Positions 50,408-58,859 of a stretch of 64,000 bases of DNA are shown one piece after another. A program made the position numbers and the translations under genes. Source of the stretch: Streptomyces iconiensis (GTDB taxonomy: Bacteria; Actinomycetota; Actinomycetes; Streptomycetales; Streptomycetaceae); contig NZ_JANCPR020000007.1 of the NCBI RefSeq assembly GCF_028657195.3, forward strand, positions 1 to 64,000. Direction: 5' to 3'. The notes under the pieces were generated by a model, which had not been told where the DNA came from, ran no database searches, and saw only the letters and a list, made by a program, of their open reading frames with translations. Position 1 is the first letter of the stretch, and each line of letters starts with the position of its first letter.

Positions 50408-51205
50408 TCAGTACCGCATGGCGTAGGCGATGCGGCGGGGGAGCGACTTCTGGCGCCGTGCCTCGTGGAAGCGGGCGTCGGCCTTCAGGTCCTCGATGTC
50501 GGCCAGGACGCGGCGCCGCGCCTCCTCGATGGCCTCCTCGATCGGGACGACCACCGGCAGGTCGAACATCTCCACGATCTTCTCGATGCGGTCAGGGATC
50601 GGGCCGCCGACGATGCGGTAGGGAATGTCCATCCGGTCCAGCGCCTCGACCAGCAGGTCGTCGGAGAGCCGGCGGAACTTCTCGGAGACCGGACGGTGGC
50701 CGTCGGGCTCCATGTCGAACTCGACCGGCAGATGCACGTAGGCGTCGTAGACGCGCTTGGCGCGGGAGCGGGTGATCTCACCCAGGGTGTCGGTGTAGCG
50801 CTGGTAGAAGTGCTTCACCGGCAGGCCGACGACCTTCTTGATGCCCTTGATCCACCAGTCGGCGCCCGGGTTGATACCGACGCGCATACGGCCTTCGAAA
50901 TAGACCCACTCGTGGAAGACACCGCCGTCCGAGATGAACGCGTCACCGCTGGACTCGTTGTGCACGCGCTCCTCGAAACGCCGCAGACCGAGCTTCACCA
51001 GCTCCATCGCGTTCAGCTCCATGACGGTCTTGCCCGGCACGAGGTCGACGAGCAGCTCGCGGGAGGTCTTGGCGTGGGTACGGGGAATTCCGGTCGCTAT
51101 GGAAAGGGCTTCGGTGGTGGTCGACTTTCCCGTCGAATAGGTGCCGGAAATCGCGAGTTTGAGCTTTGGATTGTCCTTGAAACTGGGGACTTCGAGAGCC
51201 GTCAC
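50408..51205 (-). CDS. P-loop kinase-like NTPase 1 (AAA_28/NadR-like)
   Basis: The 265-residue protein starts with a nucleoside-kinase-like P-loop, LAISGTYSTGKSTTTEAL (Walker A at 21-28). It continues with FISDGGVFHEWVYF, a DYVHLPVEF-type strand (YDAYVHLPVEFDMEPDG) and SEKFRRLSDDLLVEAL. It is paralogous to the next gene upstream: the SDGxxxHEWVY, HxPVEFxxxPDxRPVxExFRRLSD pattern is shared. The family includes NadR-like kinases. Substrate unknown; phosphorylation of a sugar or alcohol precursor is possible. Confidence 0.8.
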   Translation of the reverse strand: MTALEVPSFKDNPKLKLAISGTYSTGKSTTTEALSIATGIPRTHAKTSRELLVDLVPGKTVMELNAMELVKLGLRRFEERVHNESSGDAFISDGGVFHEWVYFEGRMRVGINPGADWWIKGIKKVVGLPVKHFYQRYTDTLGEITRSRAKRVYDAYVHLPVEFDMEPDGHRPVSEKFRRLSDDLLVEALDRMDIPYRIVGGPIPDRIEKIVEMFDLPVVVPIEEAIEEARRRVLADIEDLKADARFHEARRQKSLPRRIAYAMRY

Positions 51206-51257
51206 AGAGGTGTCACCTTTGCAGGAGAAAGCCCAACGGGCCTGGTGGGATGGGTGG

Positions 51258-51920
51258 TTACTCGCGGGTGGGTGTCGTGGTGAGACGTACGGCCTCTTCG
51301 ACGTCCATGACCGCCGTCTCCGCGACCCCGAGGTGCTCGGCGGCCTGCTTCAGGCGGTCGGCGAGGTCTCCGTCGACCGTGCGGACGGGCACGCCCGTCG
51401 CCTCCAGCGCCGGCAGCAGCAGGGCGTCGGAAAGGCGCCGGAAGTTCTCGTTGACCGGGCGGTTGTCCGGGTCGAGTCCGAACTCGACGGGAACGTGCAC
51501 GAAGATGTCGTAGGCGGTGCGGGCGTGGCGCTTCATCAGCAGCCCGATGTCGTCGACCGCCGCCTCAAGCACCGCGGTCTCGGTGCTCCGGTGGCGGTTC
51601 TCCAGGGGGATTTCGGTACCCGGGCTGGAACCGGCCACCAGCCGCAGCTTCGCGTACACCCACTCGTGCACGGTGGAGCCGTCGGAGACGAACCCCTGCG
51701 GCTGTGCTGCTTCACCGAGCAGCCGCTCGGCGTAACGGTGCACGGTCAACTGCATCAACTGGCCGTTCGTCCAGTTGTTGACGCTGTGTCCTTCACCGCC
51801 GAGCGGCTCCCTCATAGGAGACCCGTGGGTACGCGGAAGACCGGTCAGATGGGCGAGCGCCGTGGAGAGAGTTGTCTTCCCCGACCCGTAGGCGCCGACT
51901 ACTGCTATTCGCTTGATCAC
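51258..51920 (-). CDS. P-loop kinase-like NTPase 2 (paralogue)
   Basis: A shorter (220 aa) relative of the downstream protein: P-loop AVVGAYGSGKTTLSTAL (residues 9-16), GFVSDGSTVHEWVYAKL, IFVHVPVEFGLDPDNRPVNE and NFRRLSDALLLPALEATGVP. It lacks the C-terminal basic extension of its paralogue. The pair probably arose by duplication and may act as a heteromer or on successive substrates. Similar stand-alone AAA_28 ATPases occur in other actinomycete clusters, without known function. Confidence 0.8.
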   Translation of the reverse strand: MIKRIAVVGAYGSGKTTLSTALAHLTGLPRTHGSPMREPLGGEGHSVNNWTNGQLMQLTVHRYAERLLGEAAQPQGFVSDGSTVHEWVYAKLRLVAGSSPGTEIPLENRHRSTETAVLEAAVDDIGLLMKRHARTAYDIFVHVPVEFGLDPDNRPVNENFRRLSDALLLPALEATGVPVRTVDGDLADRLKQAAEHLGVAETAVMDVEEAVRLTTTPTRE

Positions 51921-52317
51921 CGGTCCAGATTCACATGGAAACCAGGTACGTACCAGTGTCCGTTAATGGTATTGCCAGGAACAACAGGTATGCGGGGAGC
52001 TGCAATCGCAGAGGTCGGTTGCACATACCTGCGGGAAGCGCAGAACGCTTCCCGCAGGGGTGAAAAGGGAGCCCGGGTACTGGAGTTGACTGTTCCGTTG
52101 TGTGCGGTGATCGGTGCACGGTGAAGTCAGTACCCAGGAATCCCGTTCACACATGTCGGAACGAAGGTGGGAACTGCCGTCGGGGCGTAGGAACTCCCCT
52201 CGGGGCGTGGGGTCTTCGGAACGCGGGTCTTCGGAACGCGGGACTTCGGAACGCGGGTCTTCGGAACGCGGGACTTCGGAGCTCGGGAGCTTCGGAACGT
52301 GGCAACGCCGGACGGGC
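51921..52317. other. Intergenic region with 15-bp tandem repeats
   Basis: No gene in about 400 bp. The right part is filled by tandem repeats (52210-52300). The left part should hold the promoter of the kinase pair; not resolved by eye. Confidence 0.45.
52210..52300 (+). repeat. 15-bp tandem repeats, about six units
   Basis: The unit GGG(T/A)CTTCGGAACGC repeats from 52210 with T and A alternating at position four, suggesting duplication of a 30-bp dimer. It sits directly downstream of the monooxygenase gene. Confidence 0.85.
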
Positions 52318-53466
52318 TCAGCTCGTGGCGCCGTTGAGGCGCTTGCGCAGCGCCTCGGTGTGCGGGAAGACGGCCCGGTTCTCCTTGCTCCACCGGATCG
52401 AGTCGAGGCCGCGCTCGGCCGACCCGGTGAACCGCGGGGCCACCTCGCTCGCCAGCAGGTCGAAGCTGCGCTTGACCTTGTCGAACGAGGCCCAGTTCAC
52501 GACGTAGGTGAGGAACGTGCCGAACCCGCCGGTCGTCTCCTGGAGCCGCTGGATCGCCTCGACGGCGTCCTCGACCGAGCCGATGATCGCGCGGCCCTGC
52601 TCGACGGTCGTCTCCAGCTCCCGCGACTCCGGTACGCCTTCCAGGCCCGCGGCGACGTCCGCGCCGACCGACTCGCCCCAGTACCCGTGCAGCCACTTGC
52701 CGAAGCCGGCCCGCGCGTCGCGGTACGCCTCCTCGCGGGTCTCCGCGATGTGCAGGGGTATGGCGATCCGCCAGTTGCGCCGGTCCACGGTCTGGCCGTG
52801 CTCCTCGGCTGACTCCTCCGCGTACCGCCACTGCTGGGCGAGATCCGTGGACGGCCAGCCGGGGGGCGCCGCGCCGAAGGAGAGCAGGCCGAGCCCGTAC
52901 TGGCCCGCGATCTGCGGGCTGTTGGGCGTGCCGACGCTGGAGATCGCCATCTCGATGCCCGGCTTGCTGTAGCGCGGCAGTTGCATCTTGGCGTCCTGGA
53001 GCGTGTACCAGTCCGTCTTCTCGGAGATCCGCTCCTCGCCGTTGACCAGCTCCAGGATGGTCGGTATCGCCTCGCGCGCCATGCGCTTCAATTCGCCCGC
53101 GTCGAGCCCGAGCATGTGCGCGTCGTTGGGCGTGGCACCGGGGCCGACGCCCAGGATGTAGCGGCCACGGGTGAGGTGATCCAGCATGATCGTCCGGGTG
53201 GCGACATGGAACGGGTGATGGAACGGCAGCGTCACCACGCCGTTGCCGAGCTTGATCTGACGGGTGCGCTCGGCCGCCGCGGCGATCAGGGTCTCGGGGG
53301 CGCCGATCGTCGGCCAGGACAGCGAGTGGTGTTCGCCGAACCAGCACTCGTCGAGGTTCAGCTCGTCGAGATGCTCCACGAGCTGGAGGTCCCGCCGGAT
53401 GGTCAGGTGCGGGTCCTGGCCGGGGGCGTGCAGGGGGGAGAGAAAGGCTCCGAAGCCGGTGTGCAT
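52318..53466 (-). CDS. LLM-class flavin-dependent monooxygenase
   Basis: The 382-residue luciferase-like TIM barrel shows LNLDECWFGEHHSLSWPTIG, IKLGNGVVTLPFHHPFHVAT, LDHLTRGRYILGVGPGATPN and IEMAISSVGTPNSPQIAGQY. Members use reduced FMN or F420; a flavin reductase gene two positions upstream could supply FMNH2. It may hydroxylate or perform a Baeyer-Villiger oxidation on a cluster intermediate. ATG start at 53464-53466 is at the usual family position. Confidence 0.88.
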   Translation of the reverse strand: MHTGFGAFLSPLHAPGQDPHLTIRRDLQLVEHLDELNLDECWFGEHHSLSWPTIGAPETLIAAAAERTRQIKLGNGVVTLPFHHPFHVATRTIMLDHLTRGRYILGVGPGATPNDAHMLGLDAGELKRMAREAIPTILELVNGEERISEKTDWYTLQDAKMQLPRYSKPGIEMAISSVGTPNSPQIAGQYGLGLLSFGAAPPGWPSTDLAQQWRYAEESAEEHGQTVDRRNWRIAIPLHIAETREEAYRDARAGFGKWLHGYWGESVGADVAAGLEGVPESRELETTVEQGRAIIGSVEDAVEAIQRLQETTGGFGTFLTYVVNWASFDKVKRSFDLLASEVAPRFTGSAERGLDSIRWSKENRAVFPHTEALRKRLNGATS

Positions 53467-53604
53467 GAGGGCTCCTCAGTTGGTGGGAAAACGGTGTTCT
53501 TCGGGCATGTTGCGGTGGCCCGGGGCGGCCCAGGCCGACCCGTGGCCGGCGGGTGCGGGTGCGGGTGCGGGTGCGGTGCGGGTGCGGGGGAGGAGGGAGA
53601 GTGG

Positions 53605-54708
53605 TCAGGCGCGGGTGCCGGTGCGGGCAGCCGTCGTGATGCGGTCGAGCAGCCGGTGGTGCGCCGCGGCGTGTGCGAAGTCGGGCACGAGGGAGGTGCC
53701 TTCCGTCAGGTCGGTGCGCAGCTGGACGTACGCGTTGGCGACGACCCCGGCGGGCCCGTCCAGACCGGGCACCAGCTCGTAGCTCTCCGGCACCGTGAGC
53801 CGGCGGGGTTCGGCCTCCTCGCCGCGGCTGCCGTGCAGCTCCACCTGCCCGAACTGGAGGTGGCCCGAGCCGCCGGTCACCACGAGGTCGCCCTCGGTTC
53901 CGTTGATCTCCCACAGGAAGTTCGTGCCGCGCGACGAGCCGCCCCGGTAGTGCAGGGAGGCCACGGCCCCGCCCGAAAGCTGCCCCGTCACCGCGATCTG
54001 GTCCTCGGCCGTCATGGGCAGCGAAGCGCCGGTCTCGGTGACCCGGACCTCGGGGCGGCGGGTGGCGGTGGTCGCTGACAACGAGTCGAAGCCGGAGAGC
54101 ACCATGGTCAGCGCGTCGAGGGTGTGCCCGAAGGGAACGGTGAGCATGGTGGCGCCGTTGGCGCGGTCGGCCACATAGGCCGACCGCTCCTGAACGGCCG
54201 GACCCCAGCCGCCGCCCGAACCGACCAGGGTGGTGGACAGGACCTCGCCCACGTATCCGTCGGCGACCAGGTCCCGCAGGTAACGGACCACGGGCGCGGA
54301 GCGTGCCTGGAGGCCAACGGCCGTCCGGGTGCCCGACTCGGCCGCGAGCGCGGCGAGTTCGTCGGCCTCTGCGAGTCCGTTGCCGAGCGGCCACTCGCTC
54401 AGCACGGTCTTGCCGGCACGGAGAAGCGGAAGGATCAGCTCCCGGTGGCGGGGCACCCGCACGGTGACGACCACGACGTCGATGTCGTCCCGGGCTGCGA
54501 GAGCACCGGCGTCCGTCCCGGCCGCCGAGTCGGGCAGCCCGAAGGCGGCGGCGGCCTTGCGCGCCGACTCGGGCGAGGACGCGGTCAGCGCGCGCAGCTC
54601 GTAGCCTCCGGCCGCGGAGAGCGCGGGCAGATGCCCGCGGGCGGCCCAGCCACCGTTCGCACTGAGTCCGACGATCCCCACACCGAGCGGGGCAGCGTTG
54701 TGCGCCAC
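53605..54708 (-). CDS. Gfo/Idh/MocA-family oxidoreductase (Gal80-like)
   Basis: The 367-residue enzyme has an N-terminal Rossmann fold (GVGIVGLSANGGWAARGHLP) and a C-terminal substrate domain. The usual EKP motif is EWP (LSEWPLGNGLAEAD), as in Gal80-like and galactose dehydrogenase-like members, so the catalytic Lys is replaced by Trp. A dehydrogenase for a sugar-like substrate fits an acyl-sugar pathway. GTG at 54706-54708 has AAGGA upstream. Confidence 0.85.
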   Translation of the reverse strand: MAHNAAPLGVGIVGLSANGGWAARGHLPALSAAGGYELRALTASSPESARKAAAAFGLPDSAAGTDAGALAARDDIDVVVVTVRVPRHRELILPLLRAGKTVLSEWPLGNGLAEADELAALAAESGTRTAVGLQARSAPVVRYLRDLVADGYVGEVLSTTLVGSGGGWGPAVQERSAYVADRANGATMLTVPFGHTLDALTMVLSGFDSLSATTATRRPEVRVTETGASLPMTAEDQIAVTGQLSGGAVASLHYRGGSSRGTNFLWEINGTEGDLVVTGGSGHLQFGQVELHGSRGEEAEPRRLTVPESYELVPGLDGPAGVVANAYVQLRTDLTEGTSLVPDFAHAAAHHRLLDRITTAARTGTRA

Positions 54709-54821
54709 GAATCTTCCTTTCGAACGAATGCGGAGTGGACCAGAGGGAGTTGCGGCCGGAGTTGCGGCCGGACGGGCCGGAACCGGAGCCGGGCCGGGGC
54801 TCGTTGCCGGTGCCGACCGCG

Positions 54822-55424
54822 TCAGAGCTGGGCGTAGCGCCCGTAGAGCCCGCGGAAGAAGACGAGGGGGGAGCCCTCGCGAGGGGCGTCCATGTCGTGC
54901 ACGCGGGCGAGGACGACGGTGTGGTCCCCGGCCGGGACCTCTTCCTCGACGGAGCACTCGATCCAGCCGATGGACCCGTCGAGCACGGGCCCTCCGCCCG
55001 GCGACGGCGTCCACGGCACGCCGCTGAACTTGTCGGCGCCGCTCGTCGCGAAGCGCGTGCTGAGCTGGCGCTGCCCCTCGCCGAGTATGTTGACGCAGAA
55101 GCGTGCCGCTGACCGTACGCCGGGCCAGCTGGTGCTGGTCCTGGCCACGCAGAACAGTACGAGCGGCGGCTCCAGTGACACCGAGGCGAACGAGTTGACA
55201 GCGAGCCCTACCGGGGTGTCGTCCTCCTCGCGCAGCGCTGTCACGGCCACCACTCCGGTGGTGAACCTTCCGGCGATGGCCCGTAGACGGCGCGAGGCGA
55301 CCGGCGTTGCCGGGGCCGTCGGGAGTGCCGGGGACGCCGGAGCCGTCGGGGACACCGAGGACGCCGGAGCCGTCGGGGATGCCGAGGACGTCGGGCACGT
55401 CGGGGAGGTAACCGTCGAGGACAT
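54822..55424 (-). CDS. Flavin reductase (split-barrel FMN-binding) with repetitive N-terminus
   Basis: Residues 45-200 are a typical flavin reductase: AIAGRFTTGVVAVTALREED, GLAVNSFASVSLEPPLVLFC, ARFCVNILGEGQRQLSTRFA and VVLARVHDMDAP. It should reduce FMN with NAD(P)H for the luciferase-like monooxygenase. The first 45 residues are Pro/Ala/Ser/Thr repeats (PTAPASSVSPTAPASPALPT) and the corresponding DNA is repetitive. ATG at 55422-55424 is used; a start close to the barrel domain is also possible. Confidence 0.85.
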   Translation of the reverse strand: MSSTVTSPTCPTSSASPTAPASSVSPTAPASPALPTAPATPVASRRLRAIAGRFTTGVVAVTALREEDDTPVGLAVNSFASVSLEPPLVLFCVARTSTSWPGVRSAARFCVNILGEGQRQLSTRFATSGADKFSGVPWTPSPGGGPVLDGSIGWIECSVEEEVPAGDHTVVLARVHDMDAPREGSPLVFFRGLYGRYAQL

Positions 55425-55653
55425 GTCCCCAGCCTCAGGGCGGCCCGCACCATCTGCCAGTGCGCAGACAACATATTGGTCGCGCCAACAGACACGCCGC
55501 GAACCCGCCCCGGCGCACGGGAGGAAGCAGGACGGGGCGTGCCTGGACACGGCCCTGACCTGACCTGACCTGACCGTGAACGTACGGTCGGGGCAGACAC
55601 GCGGCGCATCTCCCGGCCTTCGCCCCGTCCCGTCCCGCCCTGTCCCGTCCGGC

Positions 55654-56646
55654 TCAGGCGGTGAGCGGCTCCCAGCGTCGCCGCGGCCCGCTGCTCGGCA
55701 CGGAGCCGTCGGGCGCCTCGGGAGCGGGCGCCTCGGGAGCGGATGCCCGGGGATCGGACACCTCCGGGTCGGACACCTCCCGATCGGATGCCTCGGGAGC
55801 GGGCGCCCCGGGATGGGACACCCCAGGACAGGGCTCATCGTGCAGGGCCAGTCGCCCGAAGACCGCGCCGGCGAAGTGGCCCGCGTATCCGATCGTGCCC
55901 GGCCGGGACAGCTCCGCGACGATCCGCTTCCTGCTGTGCACCGCCCGCGCGGGATCGGTGTCGGAGAACGCGTTCCACGACAGGTCGGCCAGTTGCAGGG
56001 GGGAGTGCAGGACATCGCCGACGACGACGGCGCGCGCGCCACCCGGCTCCCCTCCCGCCCCCTCTCCCCCGATCACGTAGGAGAGGTGTCCGGGAGTGTG
56101 GCCCGGTGTGGCGAGCGCCCGGACGCCCGGGAAGATCTCCTCGCCGTCCGACACCGCGGCGGCGTGTCCGGCGACCGCGCGAGGCTCGCCGCGCCACTCC
56201 TCGGCCGACGTGACGAACCGCGCGTTCCGGAGACCGGGATCGGTGGCCCAGCCGACGTGATCGTCGTGCAGGTGCGTGAACGCGACGCAGCTCACCGAAG
56301 CGAAGGTGCGGCCCACGGCGGCCAGGCTGGCCGGAAGCGCGCCGCCCTCGATCCGCCCGAGGGGCGCGATGGTGCGGTCGGCGGGGATACGGGCGGGACC
56401 GAAGCCGGTGTCGACAAGCATCGCCTGGTTCCCGTACTCCACCAGCAGGGCGCCGACGGAGCCGACGAGGCAACCGTCCGCGTCGAGATGGTCCCCCTTG
56501 CCCGACCAGAACGAGTCCGGCGACGCCGGGTACCACGTGCGCGGGTGCAGTTGCACGTACCCGTCGGGCAGATACGTCAGCCGGTGGGTACCGACCGTGA
56601 CGCTCACCGGTTTCATCGGGGCCAGGCTGCTGACGGACCCGGTCAC
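55654..56646 (-). CDS. Metallo-beta-lactamase-fold hydrolase, lactonase-like
   Basis: The 330-residue enzyme carries HLHDDHVGW (residues about 126-134), TPGHTPGHLSY and a GDVLHSPLQL aspartate. This is the di-zinc site of AHL-lactonase and methyl-parathion-hydrolase-like enzymes. The C-terminal 55 residues are Pro/Glu/Ala repeats (ASAPEAPAPEAPDGS). The GTG at 56644-56646 overlaps the stop of the XRE gene (GTGA), so it is co-translated with the regulator. It might open or trim the lactone or butenolide made by the cluster, giving signal turnover. Confidence 0.85.
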   Translation of the reverse strand: MTGSVSSLAPMKPVSVTVGTHRLTYLPDGYVQLHPRTWYPASPDSFWSGKGDHLDADGCLVGSVGALLVEYGNQAMLVDTGFGPARIPADRTIAPLGRIEGGALPASLAAVGRTFASVSCVAFTHLHDDHVGWATDPGLRNARFVTSAEEWRGEPRAVAGHAAAVSDGEEIFPGVRALATPGHTPGHLSYVIGGEGAGGEPGGARAVVVGDVLHSPLQLADLSWNAFSDTDPARAVHSRKRIVAELSRPGTIGYAGHFAGAVFGRLALHDEPCPGVSHPGAPAPEASDREVSDPEVSDPRASAPEAPAPEAPDGSVPSSGPRRRWEPLTA

Positions 56647-57554
56647 CGGGTCTCGCCGAGCGGATCGACGGTGTTCATGCCCTGGGACAGCGTCACATGG
56701 GAGAGCCGCCGGAGCGCCGCCTCCGTGCCGGTGCCAGGCGTGGGCAGGAAGACCGTCATCCGCATGGCGATGCGCCGGGTGAAGTCGAGGGTGGCGCGGG
56801 TGAAGTGGAGTTCGCCCACGTCACGGTGGCTCAGGACCTCAGGGCCGCAGGAGTCCTCCACCACCTCGTACCGGTGCCACAGCTCGGCGAAGTACGGGCT
56901 CACCGAAAGGAGTTCATCGGCCAGCGCCGGGATGGCGGGCTCGTCGAGATGCTGCGCGGCGTGGCTGCGGAACCGGGCGACCAGCGTCGGCGCGGCCTCC
57001 TCCCAGCTCGGGAACGCCGAGCGCACGTGCTCGCTGGTGAAGAACTCCCGCAGCACGTTGTAGGGCCGGCCGTTGGCCTCCTGCGCCGCGTCGATGCCCA
57101 GGAGCGCTTGGGCGGCGGCGTTGGCGACCACGATGTTCCAGGCGTGGTCGGCGATATAGGCCGGGTTGGGCCACCAGTTGTCCACGAACGGGCGCATCGG
57201 CTCGGCCTCCAGCTTCGCGGCCGGCGGATGCGGAACCGCCTGGACGCCTGCCAGCTGACGCATGTACAGCCGCTGGTTCTCGCTGAGTTGGAGCACGCGG
57301 GCGATGGAGTCCAGCACGTTCCCCGAAACGTTCTCCGCCCGGCCCTGTTCGATCCACGTGTACCAGGAGACGCCGACCCCGGCGAGCAAGGCGACTTCCT
57401 CCCGACGCAGCCCGGAAGTGCGGCGCTTGCCGGCGTCGGGGAAACCGACCTGCCTGGGCGTCACTTCGGCGCGACGCGTCATCAAGAATCGGCCGAGATC
57501 GACTAACTGCGGAGACACAGCCCTGCGGGCTGAAGAAGTGTTCCCCATCTGCAC
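56643..57554 (-). CDS. XRE/MmyB-like transcriptional regulator
   Basis: The 303-residue protein has an N-terminal HTH_XRE (DLGRFLMTRRAEVTPRQVGF, RRTSGLRREEVALLAGVGVS, WYTWIEQGRAENVSGNVLDS) and a C-terminal MmyB ligand domain (FVDNWWPNPAYIADHAWNIV, DVGELHFTRATLDFTRRIAM). MmyB domains bind fatty-acid-like ligands, which suits a lipid-like cluster product. It is the first gene of the leftward cluster and probably its regulator. GTG at 57552-57554 has AAGGG upstream; ATG at 57546-57548 is the alternative. Confidence 0.9.
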   Translation of the reverse strand: MQMGNTSSARRAVSPQLVDLGRFLMTRRAEVTPRQVGFPDAGKRRTSGLRREEVALLAGVGVSWYTWIEQGRAENVSGNVLDSIARVLQLSENQRLYMRQLAGVQAVPHPPAAKLEAEPMRPFVDNWWPNPAYIADHAWNIVVANAAAQALLGIDAAQEANGRPYNVLREFFTSEHVRSAFPSWEEAAPTLVARFRSHAAQHLDEPAIPALADELLSVSPYFAELWHRYEVVEDSCGPEVLSHRDVGELHFTRATLDFTRRIAMRMTVFLPTPGTGTEAALRRLSHVTLSQGMNTVDPLGETR

Positions 57555-58215
57555 AAGTCCCTTCTGTTCAACGCGGAGCAGAGGGTTGATCAGGTTTCAT
57601 GCAACTCCCCGGTGCCGCCGTACCTCTGTAGCAAAGGTACGCGTCCGAGTACCGCGGTACGGCTACGCGATGGCGGACAGCGGGCCCAGCCCGCCTGTCA
57701 CCCACCGCCGGGACGCGCACCCGGCACCACCCCGACCGGGCGCGCGGCCAGCGCGTTTCGGAGTCCGCGATGTGCCCTGACGCGCCTGCGCGCAGCCGGT
57801 CGTCGCGTGCACGATCCGCCCTTCCGTTACGTGACGGGCGCATTCCGCCGCCGACCCGGAGCAAGCCTGGCTGGCCCGGTCGTCCGGTCGCCGGGCCGAG
57901 GAGGGCGTATGGCCGCGTGCGCTCCGCATATCCCTACGGAGCGGAGTTCGAAGGCGGCCCACGGCGATGCCTCGGCCCGCAACGCGGAGGCACCCAACCC
58001 ACGTCCGACCTGGCGGGCGCGCCCACCACGTTCGACCCGGCGGGCAACCTGGCGGCTTCGTCACCACGGGCTGCGGCCCTGTGCGGCCTGCGGGTGCGGT
58101 ACGCGATGACTTCCCCGTAGAGTTGCGGTTCGTTCACCGGGTGGTGGAAATGTCCGAGTCCCTACTTGTTGCTCAGGAGGGCCGCTTCCCCCGGTAAACG
58201 CCCAGGTCAGCAAGA
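57555..58215. promoter_or_regulatory. Upstream region of the AvrD cluster and leader of CRISPR mini-array 2
   Basis: About 660 bp with no convincing gene. The left end must hold the promoter of the XRE-led operon. The right end, up to TAAACGCCCAGGTCAGCAAG, matches the bases preceding the first mini-array and is the probable CRISPR leader end. Confidence 0.45.
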
Positions 58216-58305
58216 CTGCTCCCCGCGCACGCGGGGATGGTCCCAGGTACGCGGCCTCGATGAGCAGGGAGAGTGCCTGCTCCCCGCGCACGCGGGGATG
58301 GCCCC
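58216..58305 (+). CRISPR. CRISPR mini-array 2, two 29-nt repeats and one 32-nt spacer
   Basis: Repeats at 58216-58244 and 58277-58305 share the core CTCCCCGCGCACGCGGGGAT and differ at one of the last five bases (GTCCC versus GCCCC). The spacer is 58245-58276. Geometry is type I-E. The repeat equals the one at 34717 except in its last bases. No cas genes are present in the window. Confidence 0.85.
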
Positions 58306-58368
58306 GAGAAGAAAGCGGCGGCGGGGGGTTCGACCGGCTAGGCCGCTGGCAGGACGTGTCCTCCCGCC

Positions 58369-58432
58369 GGGCAAGGCTCCCGCCGGGCAAGGCTCCCACC
58401 GGGCAAGGCTCCTGCCAGGCAAGGCTCGTGCC
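58369..58432 (+). repeat. Four 16-bp tandem repeats
   Basis: The unit GGGCAAGGCTCCCGCC repeats four times with a few substitutions. It lies about 65 bp beyond the CRISPR mini-array. The remainder of 58306-58859 shows no gene. Confidence 0.8.
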
Positions 58433-58859
58433 GATGGTGAGCAGGGCGAAGGGGCCGGTGCCGGAACGGGCAGCGCGTACATGCGTACCGCCTGTGGTCA
58501 GGTGCGCGCGACGTGGCGGGCAGCAGGGCGCTACCCGTAGGGAGCGCATCGCTCCTCACCCGGGATCGCGTGGCGATCGACGGTTGCGGAACGGGCCCCG
58601 TTGGTGACGGGGCGGGCCCCGGGCAGCGATGCGCAGGGTGCGCCCAGAGGCGCGTGGTTGCTGCTTCGGCGCTGCCGGGGGACCGGCGCGGCGCACGCCA
58701 GCCGTCGCAGCGGAGCCCGACCCGGCGTCAAGTAGCCATCTCCGCCCGGCACTTCGCGTCGACGCCGCGAAGTATCCGCGGTTCCCGGGCGGGGTACGCT
58801 GAGGAGGAGGCCCTTGACCCCGGCAGCGACGCATCGTTCTGCCCGCGGGGAGGCCCGCC

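Noticed and set aside
58369..58432. Tandem repeats close to the CRISPR mini-array as further CRISPR units
   Set aside because: Units are 16 bp with no spacers and unrelated to the 29-nt repeat; they are simple tandem repeats.
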